From NCBI GenBank assembly GCA_029215795.1, contig JARDYH010000005.1, forward strand, positions 160,543,814-160,607,813: a stretch of DNA of 64,000 bases. The letters run 5' to 3'. The DNA is from Anniella stebbinsi (taxonomy: Eukaryota > Chordata > Lepidosauria > Squamata > Anniellidae). The stretch's first letter is position 1. Each line of letters opens with the position of its first letter. The notes below the pieces were generated by a model, which did no database searches, was not told the origin of the DNA, and saw nothing but the letters and a program-made list of their open reading frames with translations. Below are positions 30,290 through 41,000 of the stretch, one piece after another. Position numbers and translations under genes: made by a program.

Positions 30290-31115
30290 CAAGGGGAACC
30301 ATTGGCCAGTTTCCTGTGCTTAGGATGCTGAAGTCTGTGGATTTCATTCAAAGCCACCAAAGCCCTATGAAATTTGTTACTATAAGATGTGGTGATGGCC
30401 ACCAACTTAGATGGCTTTAAAAGGGATTTAGGAGAATTCATGGAGGATAAGGCTATCAATGCCTTGGCTATCAGTCGTGAGGTCTATATCCTTTAGAGCT
30501 GGAAAAGGTGCAGAAAAGGGCAACCGAAAGGATCAAGGGGCTGGAATAAATCCTCTAAGAGGAAAAGTTACGAAGTTGGAGACGTTTTGCTTTAGAAAAA
30601 AGGTGAGTAAGAGAGATTATGATAGAGATAGATTCAGTTACACATGGTGCGGAAAAAGTAGCGAGGGAGACATTTTTCTCCCTCTCTCATAATACTAGAA
30701 CTCAATGGGGTCATTGCGTGAAAACTGATGGATGGGAGATTCAGGAGAGGTAAAAGGAAGGACTTCTTCACACGGCGCCTAGTCAAAGTGTGGAATTCGC
30801 TACCACGAGATGTAGTGTGATGGCCACCAGCTTGGACGGCTTTAAAAGGGGATTAGTTAAATTCCTGGAGGAGAAGGCTATCAATGGCTGCTAGTCATGA
30901 TGGCTGAATAAACCCGCCCAGTATCGGAGGCATTATGCCTTTGAATACCAGTTGCTAGGGAGCGTGGGGAAAAAGAGGGGGCTATTGTGCTCAGGTCCTG
31001 CTTGTGTCCTTCCTAAAAGAATCTGGTTGGCCGCTGCAGGGAAATAGGATGCTGAAGTAGATATGCCTTTGGTTTGGTCCAGCACAGTATTTCTTATAAG
31101 ATCTTATATTATGTT
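30290..31115 (+). mobile_element. Two further CR1/L3-like LINE fragments
   Basis: A short piece at 30360-30480 (gatgtggtgatggccaccaa) and a longer one from about 30720 with aggagaggtaaaaggaagg and ending cttatattatgttctta. Confidence 0.75.
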
Positions 31116-31350
31116 CTTACTATTTAAGCAAGAGTGCCGACTGGGCATCATCTAATGCATGTTAGTAATTGCCTTGTGACTAAAAAATAAATAAATCCTG
31201 AGTATGCATTCTTGCTTTATACATGTGAAACACATCATGGGAGTTCTAGAAAAAATAAGATGCAAGTCAAAGCAAGTTAAGTAGTTCTTGCTGTAAAACG
31301 TTTGCCCAGAGGGCGGATGATGCTGTATCCTTGCTGAAGCTAAGCAAGTC

Positions 31351-31488
31351 TAAGACCAGATCTGCACCAAGCAGGATATGACACTTTGAAAACGGTTTGA
31401 AAACTGTACATGGAGTGTGTCCTGGGCCCCAACAGTTGTCACTACTATTACCAACCGGTTTAAAGCAGTAGCGTAGATCCTGCTGTAA
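31351..31488. repeat. Hairpin family B, long form
   Basis: gatctgcaccaagcaggat and the inverted gtagcgtagatcctgctg, with tgtcctgggccccaacagt inside. Confidence 0.65.
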
Positions 31489-31491
31489 GAA

Positions 31492-31850
31492 CGTCATCAG
31501 ATGGGGGGAAATCATGGTTCCTTACTGTCGCTTCTCCACCCCCGCTCCTATCCCACATTACTTCTTCTTTCTTCCCGGAGAAGAAAGAGGAAGTAAATAA
31601 TATCCACGTGGCCCATTCAGTGGCCTTCTTTATTGCGCTGCTTTTCCTGCACACAGCAGGACATGGCAGCACATTCTGCTTCCCCCCCCCCCCCCAAAAG
31701 TTGGATTAAAAGGGTCTATTTTGTGACGGAAAAAGGCAAGAAGGAACGGGAGGCATACGGGAGGCGGATGGCGTCATCTAAAGGATGCGCGAAAAACTGT
31801 GAGTAGGCAGTAAAAAGCATGCTATAAAACACTCGTTTAAAGATGCTCAA
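31492..31850. mobile_element. Family D non-autonomous transposon
   Basis: Starts aacgtcatcagatggggg and ends aaaacactcgtttaaagatg. Interior ctgcacacagcaggacatgg and gggtctattttgtgacgg. Other copies at 34.26, 48.65, 58.14 and 63.13 kb (+) and 32.0 and 55.3 kb (inverted). A C run lies at 31682-31695. Confidence 0.7.
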
Positions 31851-32009
31851 AACATGTCCTCCTCCTTGCAGATTTTACTTCTAGAGATACTGGAGAAGGA
31901 GTTGGAAGTCATAGAACGGCAATTCTAGAAATTTCCACTAGCAACGTTTAAGAAGGCATACACAGTAGCTTTCGGGGACAACAAATTAGGGACAATTTAC
32001 CACAAACAG

Positions 32010-32310
32010 GTATTAAAATAGAGAGACATTCTGATGACGACGTCAGCCTCCTGTGCATCACCTGCTCCATTATCCCATTCTAGCGTTAAAAATAGAACTT
32101 CAGAAAACCTGAATTTTCTGGGATAAATTGATATTTGTCGGGTTTTCCTACCATGTGCAGGCAAAGTTGTGCTATACAAGCCATGTGGTCGCTGGTCGCT
32201 TCCTGTTCTCTTCCTCATGTAATTACAGCTCGCTGCAAAAGCGGAAGAGATGCAGGAAGCAGAGCCACGGTAAGAGAATGTGATTTCCTCCCATCTGAAG
32301 GATCACTTTG
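32010..32310 (-). mobile_element. Family D transposon, inverted and diverged
   Basis: ctaccatgtgcaggcaaagt and catgtggtcgctggtcgctt are inverted matches to family D, ending gatttcctcccatctgaagg. Confidence 0.5.
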
Positions 32311-32609
32311 ACTAGCGCATGTAAATGAATGCATTTTTATGGACACACAGTGCCAGCTCCTGGCTTCCTTTCCTTCTAACTCCATCTTCAACAGCCTATC
32401 TTAACAGAAAAAGTAAACTTCATTAAACTTAAATGGTTAATGAAATGTTTGATCGTGCAGTTGATTGGGCTGTGGTTTATGATACACTATCTGCAACTCA
32501 AACAGATTCAGCAATATTGACTGACACATTATCCCTGCAAAAAAAGAAATCAATTTTGGGGCACTCCACAAACGCTTTCAACTATAAAATGTTACAGAAT
32601 CTACTCATG

Positions 32610-32830
32610 CAGTGGAATGTCGTGGTAAAATGGTACCATGTCAACAAAGAGACTTATGGCACCTTAAAGACTAGCATATTAATCCTGGCATAAGCATTTG
32701 TGGACTATAGTCCACTTCGTCAGATGCATGGGGTGTTATGGAGAACTTTTGGAGTTTTTGCAGGACATACAGTGATTGGGTGGGGGGAAGAAGCAGTGAG
32801 GGGAGAAGGAAATTAAATGGTGGAAGAGAC
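32610..32830. repeat. Dispersed repeat, family G
   Basis: cttatggcaccttaaagac, gcatttgtggactatagtcc and cacttcgtcagatgcatgg. Same family as 22.4 kb. Confidence 0.55.
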
Positions 32831-33400
32831 AATCACATTATTAACATTCGCAGTGCAGTTCTCGCTGGCACTAGGTAAACCAATTAACTCTTGTGATGTG
32901 ATAAAAATCCATTATTCTGATTCAAGCCTCTGGCAGTAGAATTCATCAAGAGGTTTAGTTCTAACTCAGCCCTCTCTCTATCTCTCTCTCTCTCTGAAGT
33001 TTCTTTGCTCCACATTTGCCACTGTAAAGTCAGTATGTGAGTGTCATGGGAGGCTGAAGTGTACTCCCACTGTATTTTTGAATATTGCTGTTTCTGATGT
33101 CAGAATTGTATCCAATGACTCTTTCCCACAGAGACTGGCCTTGTGTATTTGCTACATACCCAAGGCATTGGGAGAATGTTTCTCTACGTTTCCTCTTTAT
33201 CAATGCTTTTTACCGTGCGCAGCCTTTGCCTTTGTTCTGTGACGGACACGACTGTGACTTGGGTCAGTCCAGCATCATGCCCCTGGCCGTACTGATCCTT
33301 CTGTGTTTGGATGCCTGATGTTGCTTCCCTTTCCCACCAGGCAGATATAAGAGAGACTTAGCAAAAATGTGCATTCTCTGGCATTGCTGCTCGGTTTTAC
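32831..33400. other. Intergenic, unassigned
   Basis: A short CT run at 32974-32995; no gene or known repeat seen. Confidence 0.45.
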
Positions 33401-33429
33401 TCTGGTTGAACTTTTAAATGATAGTTTTA

Positions 33430-33550
33430 AGCTTTTATATTTTATATTGTTTTCTGCTGTACCTTGAGGTTTTAATTTTTGTGAACTGCCCAGACAGCTT
33501 CGGCTATGGGGCGGTATAGAAATGGAATAAATAAAAAATAAATAAAATAG
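33430..33550 (+). mobile_element. L2-like LINE 3' tail
   Basis: ttttgtgaactgcccagac, ggggcggtatagaaatgg and an (AATAAA)n-type tail, just upstream of VWA7 coding exon 1. Confidence 0.65.
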
Positions 33551-33687
33551 ACGGGTGATGCTCAAGGAACGGCAGTTGGGAGGCGACCTGCTAGACCTTC
33601 ATGGCTGGCTGTGCACAGGCTGTGCAGGAATGTAGAGCAGCTGCCAACGCAAACTCCACTTCTTTTTCTTCTTTTCCGTTCAGATAA

Positions 33688-33846
33688 ATGTATCCAATAT
33701 GGACCATACCCTGGCCTGGCTCTGGCTTCTCCTGTGGATGCTGCTGCTGCTGTATTTGCCTCCCCGAGAAGTCCATGGCTTCTTCCCCAACTTCTGGTCT
33801 CGCTCTATGGCTCTCACCTGGGGGTCCGTCACCCACCAGGACATGA
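33688..33846 (+). other. Upstream overlapping ORF on the VWA7 leader
   Basis: An ATG at 33688, out of frame and 11 bases before the VWA7 start, opens 52 codons ending in TGA at 33844. Its context is weak (T at -3), so ribosomes could leak past it. If exon 1 begins at 33684, this ATG lies in the mRNA and could dampen VWA7 translation. This is inference. Confidence 0.4.
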
Positions 33847-33938
33847 CTGAGGAGGCCATTCTGAACATCACTGTGCGCCTCTTTGCAGAGACGCCTCGCC
33901 CCAGCAAGGGGAAACGCATCCGGAAGGAGGACTTCAAG
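33699..33938 (+). CDS. VWA7: VWA7 exon 1 (coding): start and signal peptide
   Basis: ATG at 33699 with a strong context. Encodes a hydrophobic leader, then [20 protein letters not shown] and [15 protein letters not shown]. Donor AAG|gtgaga. An acceptor-like tract ending ccgttcag at 33683 lies 15 bases before the ATG, so the coding exon probably starts at 33684 and carries a short 5' UTR. Confidence 0.92.
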
Positions 33939-36900
33939 GTGAGAGGGAATGGGTTCCACACACCTGAAGGGTTACCAAACTGGGAAGTATTGTGAAAAGG
34001 GCAGCTAGAATAGATGGGGGTATAATGCAGGACTCTTCTCTTTGTCTCTCTGGAATCTGATTTGGCCTACAACTCCCATCATCCCTCATGACTGGCTATG
34101 CTAGTTAGGGCTGATAGGAGCTGTAGGGCATGATTTAGGCTTACCAACTATGTCCTTTTTGGAACAGAGAAATCCTAGCTACAGTTATCCATGCTCTGGT
34201 AACCTCTCATCTAGATTACTGCAATGCATTATCTGTGGGGCTATGTTTGAGCTCCTTCAGATGGGGGAAACCGTGGCTCTGCTTCCTGCTTCTCTTCCAC
34301 ATTTGCAACGAGCTTTTACATGAGGAAGAGAGCAGTGACCACATGGCCCATACAATTCAATGGGACAGTGCCCTCTAGTGGGCATTTTATAGAGGGACTT
34401 TGCCTGCACAAGGCAGGAAAACATGACAAATACTGATATATTTCAGGAAAGTCGGGTTTTCTGAGGTTTATTTTTTAGCCCTAAATTCAGAAAATGGAGT
34501 GGGAGATGCACAGGGCGAACATCCATAGTGGCCAGTCATATGTGTGCTATAAACGCTTGTTTAAAGAAGCCCTTTAAAAATGGTTTGGAAACTTCAGCAG
34601 GTCCAAAATAGGGCAGCGAGATTGTTAACAGGGATTGGCTAATATTGTCATATTATGACTATGGTGACCGTATGGAAAGGAGGACAGGGATCCTGTATCC
34701 TTAACAGTTCTATAGAAAAGGGAATTTCAGCAGGTGTCATTTATATGCATGCAGCACCTAGGGAAATTCCCTCTTCATCACAACAGTTAAAGCTGCAGGG
34801 GCACTGCCCTCTTGACTGGATACAAAAAAGGGCAGGGCTTCTGAAGTTTTAACAGTTGTGATGAAGAGGAAATTTCACCAGTTGCTGCATGCATAGGGTG
34901 ACCATATTTTGCAAACCAAAAAGGAGGGCAACATGGCCACCTCAAGGGGGCATGCCCACCAAAATGTCAAGCCCCCAAGGGGGCGTGCCCACCAACATGC
35001 CCAGCCCTCAAGGGGGTGTGCCTGCCTGAACATGGCCTTGGTCACATGTCTGATTTCACAGCCACAATTAAGACAAACTATTCTATGTAACATCTTAATG
35101 TTAAAATTACTGAAATGAACAAGACAGACATTCAATGTTTCTGAAATTAACCTCACTCACTCCTACTAGGGACGGCCCTCTAGGAACCCGAATCTGCCAT
35201 GGGCAGGCCTTGGAAGGCCGAACCCGGAAGTGCCCGAAACGGGCCTTTCCCGGGGAGCTAATTTTCCAGATTTTGGGCCCAATTAAAGGATTTCTCCCTG
35301 GACCAAGTTTTGCCTCCCTTTTTCCAGACATGTCCAGGCAAAACTGGACAGATGGTCACCCTATTTTCTATGCAACTGTTAAAGATACAGGAGCCCTGTC
35401 CTCCTTTCCATATGGTCACCCTAATTGTGTATGAATGCAGAAACACATATGCATGATTCACTTCCTTGGGGCAAATAATGATTTGGGTGGGGAGTCATGT
35501 AATGATTGTGGGAATGGCACAAAAGGAGGGTTAGCTTCCTCCTAGCACCCCCCCACCCTCAGCTACAGTCCCCCACCCACAGCTACAAAACAAACAAACT
35601 CATGCTGTGGATCTTTCATAATCTCATTTAGTTTGGTCCCCTTCACTCCCATTTGGGGCAGGATCTGCCCTGCCTGAAGCAACGGGTTTCGTCTCTGAGC
35701 TGACTAATCCTCTCATCAAATGATGGTACACCCCAGAATCTTTTGTGCTGCAGCAGAGATCCCTAGAGCAAACTCTGTTTGGGCAGAGCCTAACTTGTTG
35801 AGATAGCGCACGCTGTCTCCACTTCGTCCAGGCCTGATGCTAAATGTGAGTGTATCCCAAGTCCCTTGCAGCTCTGTGGGGGACTCATGCATGCTCTTAA
35901 TGCAGCTGGGACCTGCTCTCTCCCTCCTTTCCTCCTCCCATTGGTCATGCCTCTGTTCCAGCCACTGAGTGAGACGGTAGGTACATAGCCTTTTCCCACC
36001 TTCTCCCAACTTGCTCATAGCCAGGGTTCCAGACTTGTGTTTCTACTGCAAACATAGGTCTAGTACTCCTGCTGGGCTGGGAGAGGCAGCAGTTATGGGA
36101 AAGGTTAAGCATCCTCTCCCACCTGTGGCTTCTCCCCTGTAAATCACCCTCTCCCTGATGCAGCAGTTGATGTTTCAGGATGCAAAGCAGAGGTGGAGCA
36201 TGTAATTTTTCCCTCACTTAAACAGTAAATTTTCAAGAGCTTGAAGTTGAGTGACAGTCAGGCCTATCTGTTCTCTACCTCACTCAGGCCAAAGGTGCAA
36301 GCAAAGTCTCTCCTAACTTGATGTCTCTTCCCACCCCCAGGACAAGACTCTCCTGGCTGATGACATCTTTGCTGCTTTCTATGGCCCTGGAGTATCAGCG
36401 AAGCGTTTCCGTGGGGCTATCGCCCAGGTGGCCAACGCCAATGCCGCCATGGACTTTGGGAATACCACCCGGGATGACCCTGTGCTCCACTTCGACTCAG
36501 AGCTCATCCACTCCACCAATGCCTGGCTATTGCAGGCCCGCAAAGAGGTCCTTCAAGCTGTGCGCTCGGAGCAGTATGACATTGCCCGAGAGAGGCTGGG
36601 GCAGCTGCTCCATTCCTTACAGGTGCTTATGGGCAGCAGGGGATGGGGATGGCTGCTTTTGAGCTAGATCAGCCTTCTCCAACCTGGATGAGATCTACAC
36701 TACTGCTTTATAGTTAGGGTGACCATATGAAAAGGAGGTCAGGGCTTCTGTATCTTTAATAGTTGTATTGAAAAAGGGAATTTCATCAGGTGTCATTTGT
36801 ATGCATGCAGCACCTGATGAAATCCTCTCTTCATCACAACAGGTAAAGCTGCAGGAGCCCTGCCCTCTTTTGTATCTGGTCAAGAGGGCAGGGCTCCTGC

Positions 36901-38054
36901 AGCTTTAACTGTTAAAGGTTTGGTCTGTTCTGTTCTATTATGAAATGTCTTTCTTTTATTTCTCCAGTCCCATTATTTCAAATATTTATGATTTGCCTTT
37001 CTACAAAAGCATCAAAAGTGATGTACAAAATAGCTAAAACTTAAACCCCAATAAAAAACCATACAAGTAGAGGAATTATCACCCACACACCCAAAGGTCT
37101 GCAACAGCTACAGTCAATAAACAGCAGATACTAGAACCAATAGCCTCTCATAATCTTTCTTTCTGGCTAGGATTTCTACAGCCATAGCAACTGGGTTGAA
37201 CTTGGACATCGGCAGATACACCCAGATCTGGCCCAGCCAGGCCGTGAAATCAAATCCATTGCAGAAGGTAACAGACTAGTGTGATTTTTCTCTTATGCTC
37301 CAGGAATTTACCTCAACATGGAAACTGTTGTTGCTGTTGTTGTTGTCGGCTTTTCAATTTCTTAGACTTCTTTCGTAGAAAAAAAGACTCAAGTGTTCTT
37401 ACAACAACAACAAAAAAACATATAAAAATGTACAATGCTTTAAAACAGCTAAAGGCAATTAACAGTAAAATACCTCAACCCGATAAAACAGCTAAAATAA
37501 GCAGCCCACCGTATGCCACAGAATGTCTAGGAGTAGAGGAAAAATCGTAACTTGGCATTGAAAATGTTGGTGCCAGGCAGACCTCATAACCCATCACCAC
37601 GTTGGGCTCAGGGTGCAGCTAGGATGGAGACACACTCCAAGAACTTGTTGGTTAAATCAGGGAAACTGAGGCCTATGCTTTCTTCATTCGGGGGACTGCA
37701 TCCAGGACTCCTGGGTCCATGTTCTTGGGCTTTCTTTATTGTATGCCTCTCGTATCCTTCAGCTGGCGTCCGGACTTGCAGCGACTGCTCAGAGTGGACA
37801 TGTGAAGAAAACCTCTTAGGCGGCATCACTGCTAAAGGGCTTCTGACGACGGGTTACTATGGCACCCAACCAGAAAAACCAATAGGTATGTTTTTGTCGC
37901 CAGAATAGGATGGCGGCGCAGTGGGGGGGGAGGCTGTGTTTTGAGGCAGAGGTTTTGTTCTTCCTCTTAATTTGTATTCCTTGTGCGTCTTTGCACAGTT
38001 CACATTAAAACCCATGAGAATAAAAACTGGTTTTACCACAGTTTAGAGACGTGA

Positions 38055-38087
<33 letters not shown>

Positions 38088-41000
38088 GGTTCTCTCATGC
38101 GATTGAGATTTTTTTTCTTTCCCCACCAAGCTGCTTGTTTCTTTTTCTACTTCGTTGTGTGTGTATATATTTTATTATAGAAAATAACAAGTTCAACTTT
38201 GTCCCATTGAACGACAGAGCTTTGTCATGCTCTACCGTAGATAATTTATGAAGGAGAAGCCGACCGTTGGAGTAGTTCTATCTACTCAGTGAATTTCTCT
38301 TTTGTTCCATGAGGCTTAACGCTTCGGAGCTGTTTGCTGCCTCTTGAGACAGGCGGGTTTCAGCGTTAGCCCTCATTCTAGGAAGAGAGAAAACAGAATA
38401 GTGGTGGCACCTAGCAATGGCTCAAATCATTAGGGGCAAACTAGATATGATGCTAAACTTTGAAGTGCAGTGTTTTGTTTTGTTTTAAATTAGGGTGACC
38501 ATATGGAAAGGAGGACAGGGCTCCTGTATCTTTAACAGTTGTGTTGAAAGGGTCATTTCAGCAGGTGTCATTTGTATGCATGCAGCACCTGGTGAAGTTC
38601 CCTCTTCATCACAACTGTTAAAGATACAGGAACCCTGTCCTCCTTTTCATATGGTCACCCTATTTTAATGTTAGCAATTTTTTGTTTGTACCATGATGTG
38701 TGGGGAGTAACTCTTTCCTGCCTGCTGAGATTCTGACAAAAATCACTCCCACTCCGTGGTTTTAGCCCTGGAAGGCCAACTCCCACTGGTGATTGTGGGA
38801 ACTTACTTTCCAGGGCTAATAGCCAATGCAGGGTTGGGGCAATTTTTGTCAGGATTGTGATAGGGGAGAAAGGGTTAACCTCCCACTCTGCATACCACGA
38901 TCCAGGTGAAAATCAGGAGCCTCTACAGTGGCTATTAACTACAAACTACTACCAGTATACTTCAAGTGACGCCTTCCGGGGTGACATCTGGCTCACCAGG
39001 TCTCACTCCAGGATATCCCAGAAGTCTCTGCCCTTTCGCTGTTGTTTGGTGGTTTCCCAGCATTTGTGCAGTTTCCCCCCTTTCTAAAATATTTAAATTC
39101 CTCTCCTAAGGCTTAGTTCAAGTTCAGGTTCAAGTTTATTAAAATCAATAGACCATAGTCCAAGAGATATACATATACAATATTATCAGTTCGTAAACAG
39201 TACAGATCGTACATGTCAGATACCCACCAATTGAGCTCTATAACAAATGGCAAGATGTAAGAACTTTGCAATTTGATTTGTAACTATTTTATCTTTGGCC
39301 TGTAAAAGTATGATTGTCAGAAACTCTTTAGAATGGCCAGGGAAACCCTGGAGAATTGGTCGCAGCAAATCATCTCTGATACCTTTGTAGAAATCACAAC
39401 AAAGAAGCACGTGTGTAACTGTCTCTACCTTGGAATTGTTGCAAGGGCAGCATCTATTCCCCACTGGTACTTTTTTATATCTCCCTTCCAGCAATTTGGA
39501 AGGGAGGGCATTAAATTTACCCAGAGTAAAGGCCTTCCTATATTTTGGAACGAATAGCCATTCTAGGTACACAGTTTCCCCTTTTCCAGCATGATCTGTC
39601 AAGCCCAGAGCAGCAGGGGAACAAGAGCCCACTGCTGCACCCCGCATCTCCTGGAGATCGATATCCACGAGTCTCCGTTTGATGGTTAATTTTGCTTGAC
39701 CTGGTTCAGACAGAAACAGGAGTGGGAGATTTAGCCCTAGAGTGGTGATCCTTCCTATTATTGCTTTGGACCAGGGAGACACATAAGAATCTAGCAGGAC
39801 CTGAGTTACCAGGGAATTATATGTAGTAGTATGGTATTGACACAACCAGAACTGCAGGATGCAAACAGAATTGCAGGCTAAGGCTTAGTTAATAAGAGCT
39901 TTCATCTAAAATTCGCTGGATTTTTAAAAAATATCTTGGCCCCGCCCCTTTTCCCTTCAGCCCCGCCCACCACTGGAATGCAGCCCCCGAGAGCTTCTCC
40001 AAAATTGGCCGTTAGGCTGAAGGAGGTTCTGCACTGCACTCCTGGTTTAGCAGCTTAGTTTGGTTCTTAGGGACCTGGTATAGCATAGTGGTCAAGAGTC
40101 GTGTTCACTATGACATCAAGATCCTAAGGTAGAAGTCCCTCTTTTTCAAAATAAAAAAAATCTGAGGTCAGAGATAATCACTGGTACAGCCCCCATGAAT
40201 CTGACTCTCTTCAGAGTGAGGGTGGGGACTGTAAGGGGTTCTCCACACGAGACTTTTATCCTGCAACAGAGATTGGTTCCTCATGGAAGTTTGCGGGTCC
40301 TTTACAGGATGTCGTGAAGCTCCAGGGCTTCTCCCGTGCTTTCAGACCTTTATCCTCAAGATCGTGGATAATGAGCTATTTAAACATCATGAGTTGATTT
40401 TCTCCATGAAAAGAGGAAATGGTGCCATAATACAGCATCATCTAGTCTGTATAATGAAACATATAGAACCTGCAGATAAAGGAATTTCTGGGGGGTGGGG
40501 GTGGGGAGGAAGCAGAAGTGCGTGAAAAGGGGTGACCTTAATCCCACTAAGAATACGGAAGTAGAAGCCCCAATAAAGTTGTGGAATAAAAAGCCAGGTG
40601 TGGAGAAGCCCAATTTTCCTAATTGAAAAGAAAACCCTTTTCCTGTAGGAAACAAGCATGTTGGGCATCAATTATGCCACTGCTGCTTACATTCTGAGTG
40701 ATACAGCTTTTTTCCTTCATATGTCAATTGTCCCTCATCCACATCATGTCTATTATCTTGACCTGGTTGCTTGAACATGGATGTCTATTCATAGACTCAT
40801 AGAATAGTAGAGTTGGAAGGGGCCTATAAGGCCATCGAGTCCAACCCCCTGCTCAGTGCAGGAATCCACCTTAAAGCATCCCTTACAGATGGTTGTCCAG
40901 CTGCCTCTTGAATGCCTCTAGTGTGGGAGAGCCCATGACCTCCCTAGGTCATTGGTTCCATTGTTGTATTGCTCTAACAGTCAGGAAGTTTTTCCTGATG

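Noticed and set aside
33611..33850. 79-codon + strand frame overlapping VWA7 exon 1
   Set aside because: Shifted frame over the signal-peptide exon, whose true frame is fixed by homology and splicing.
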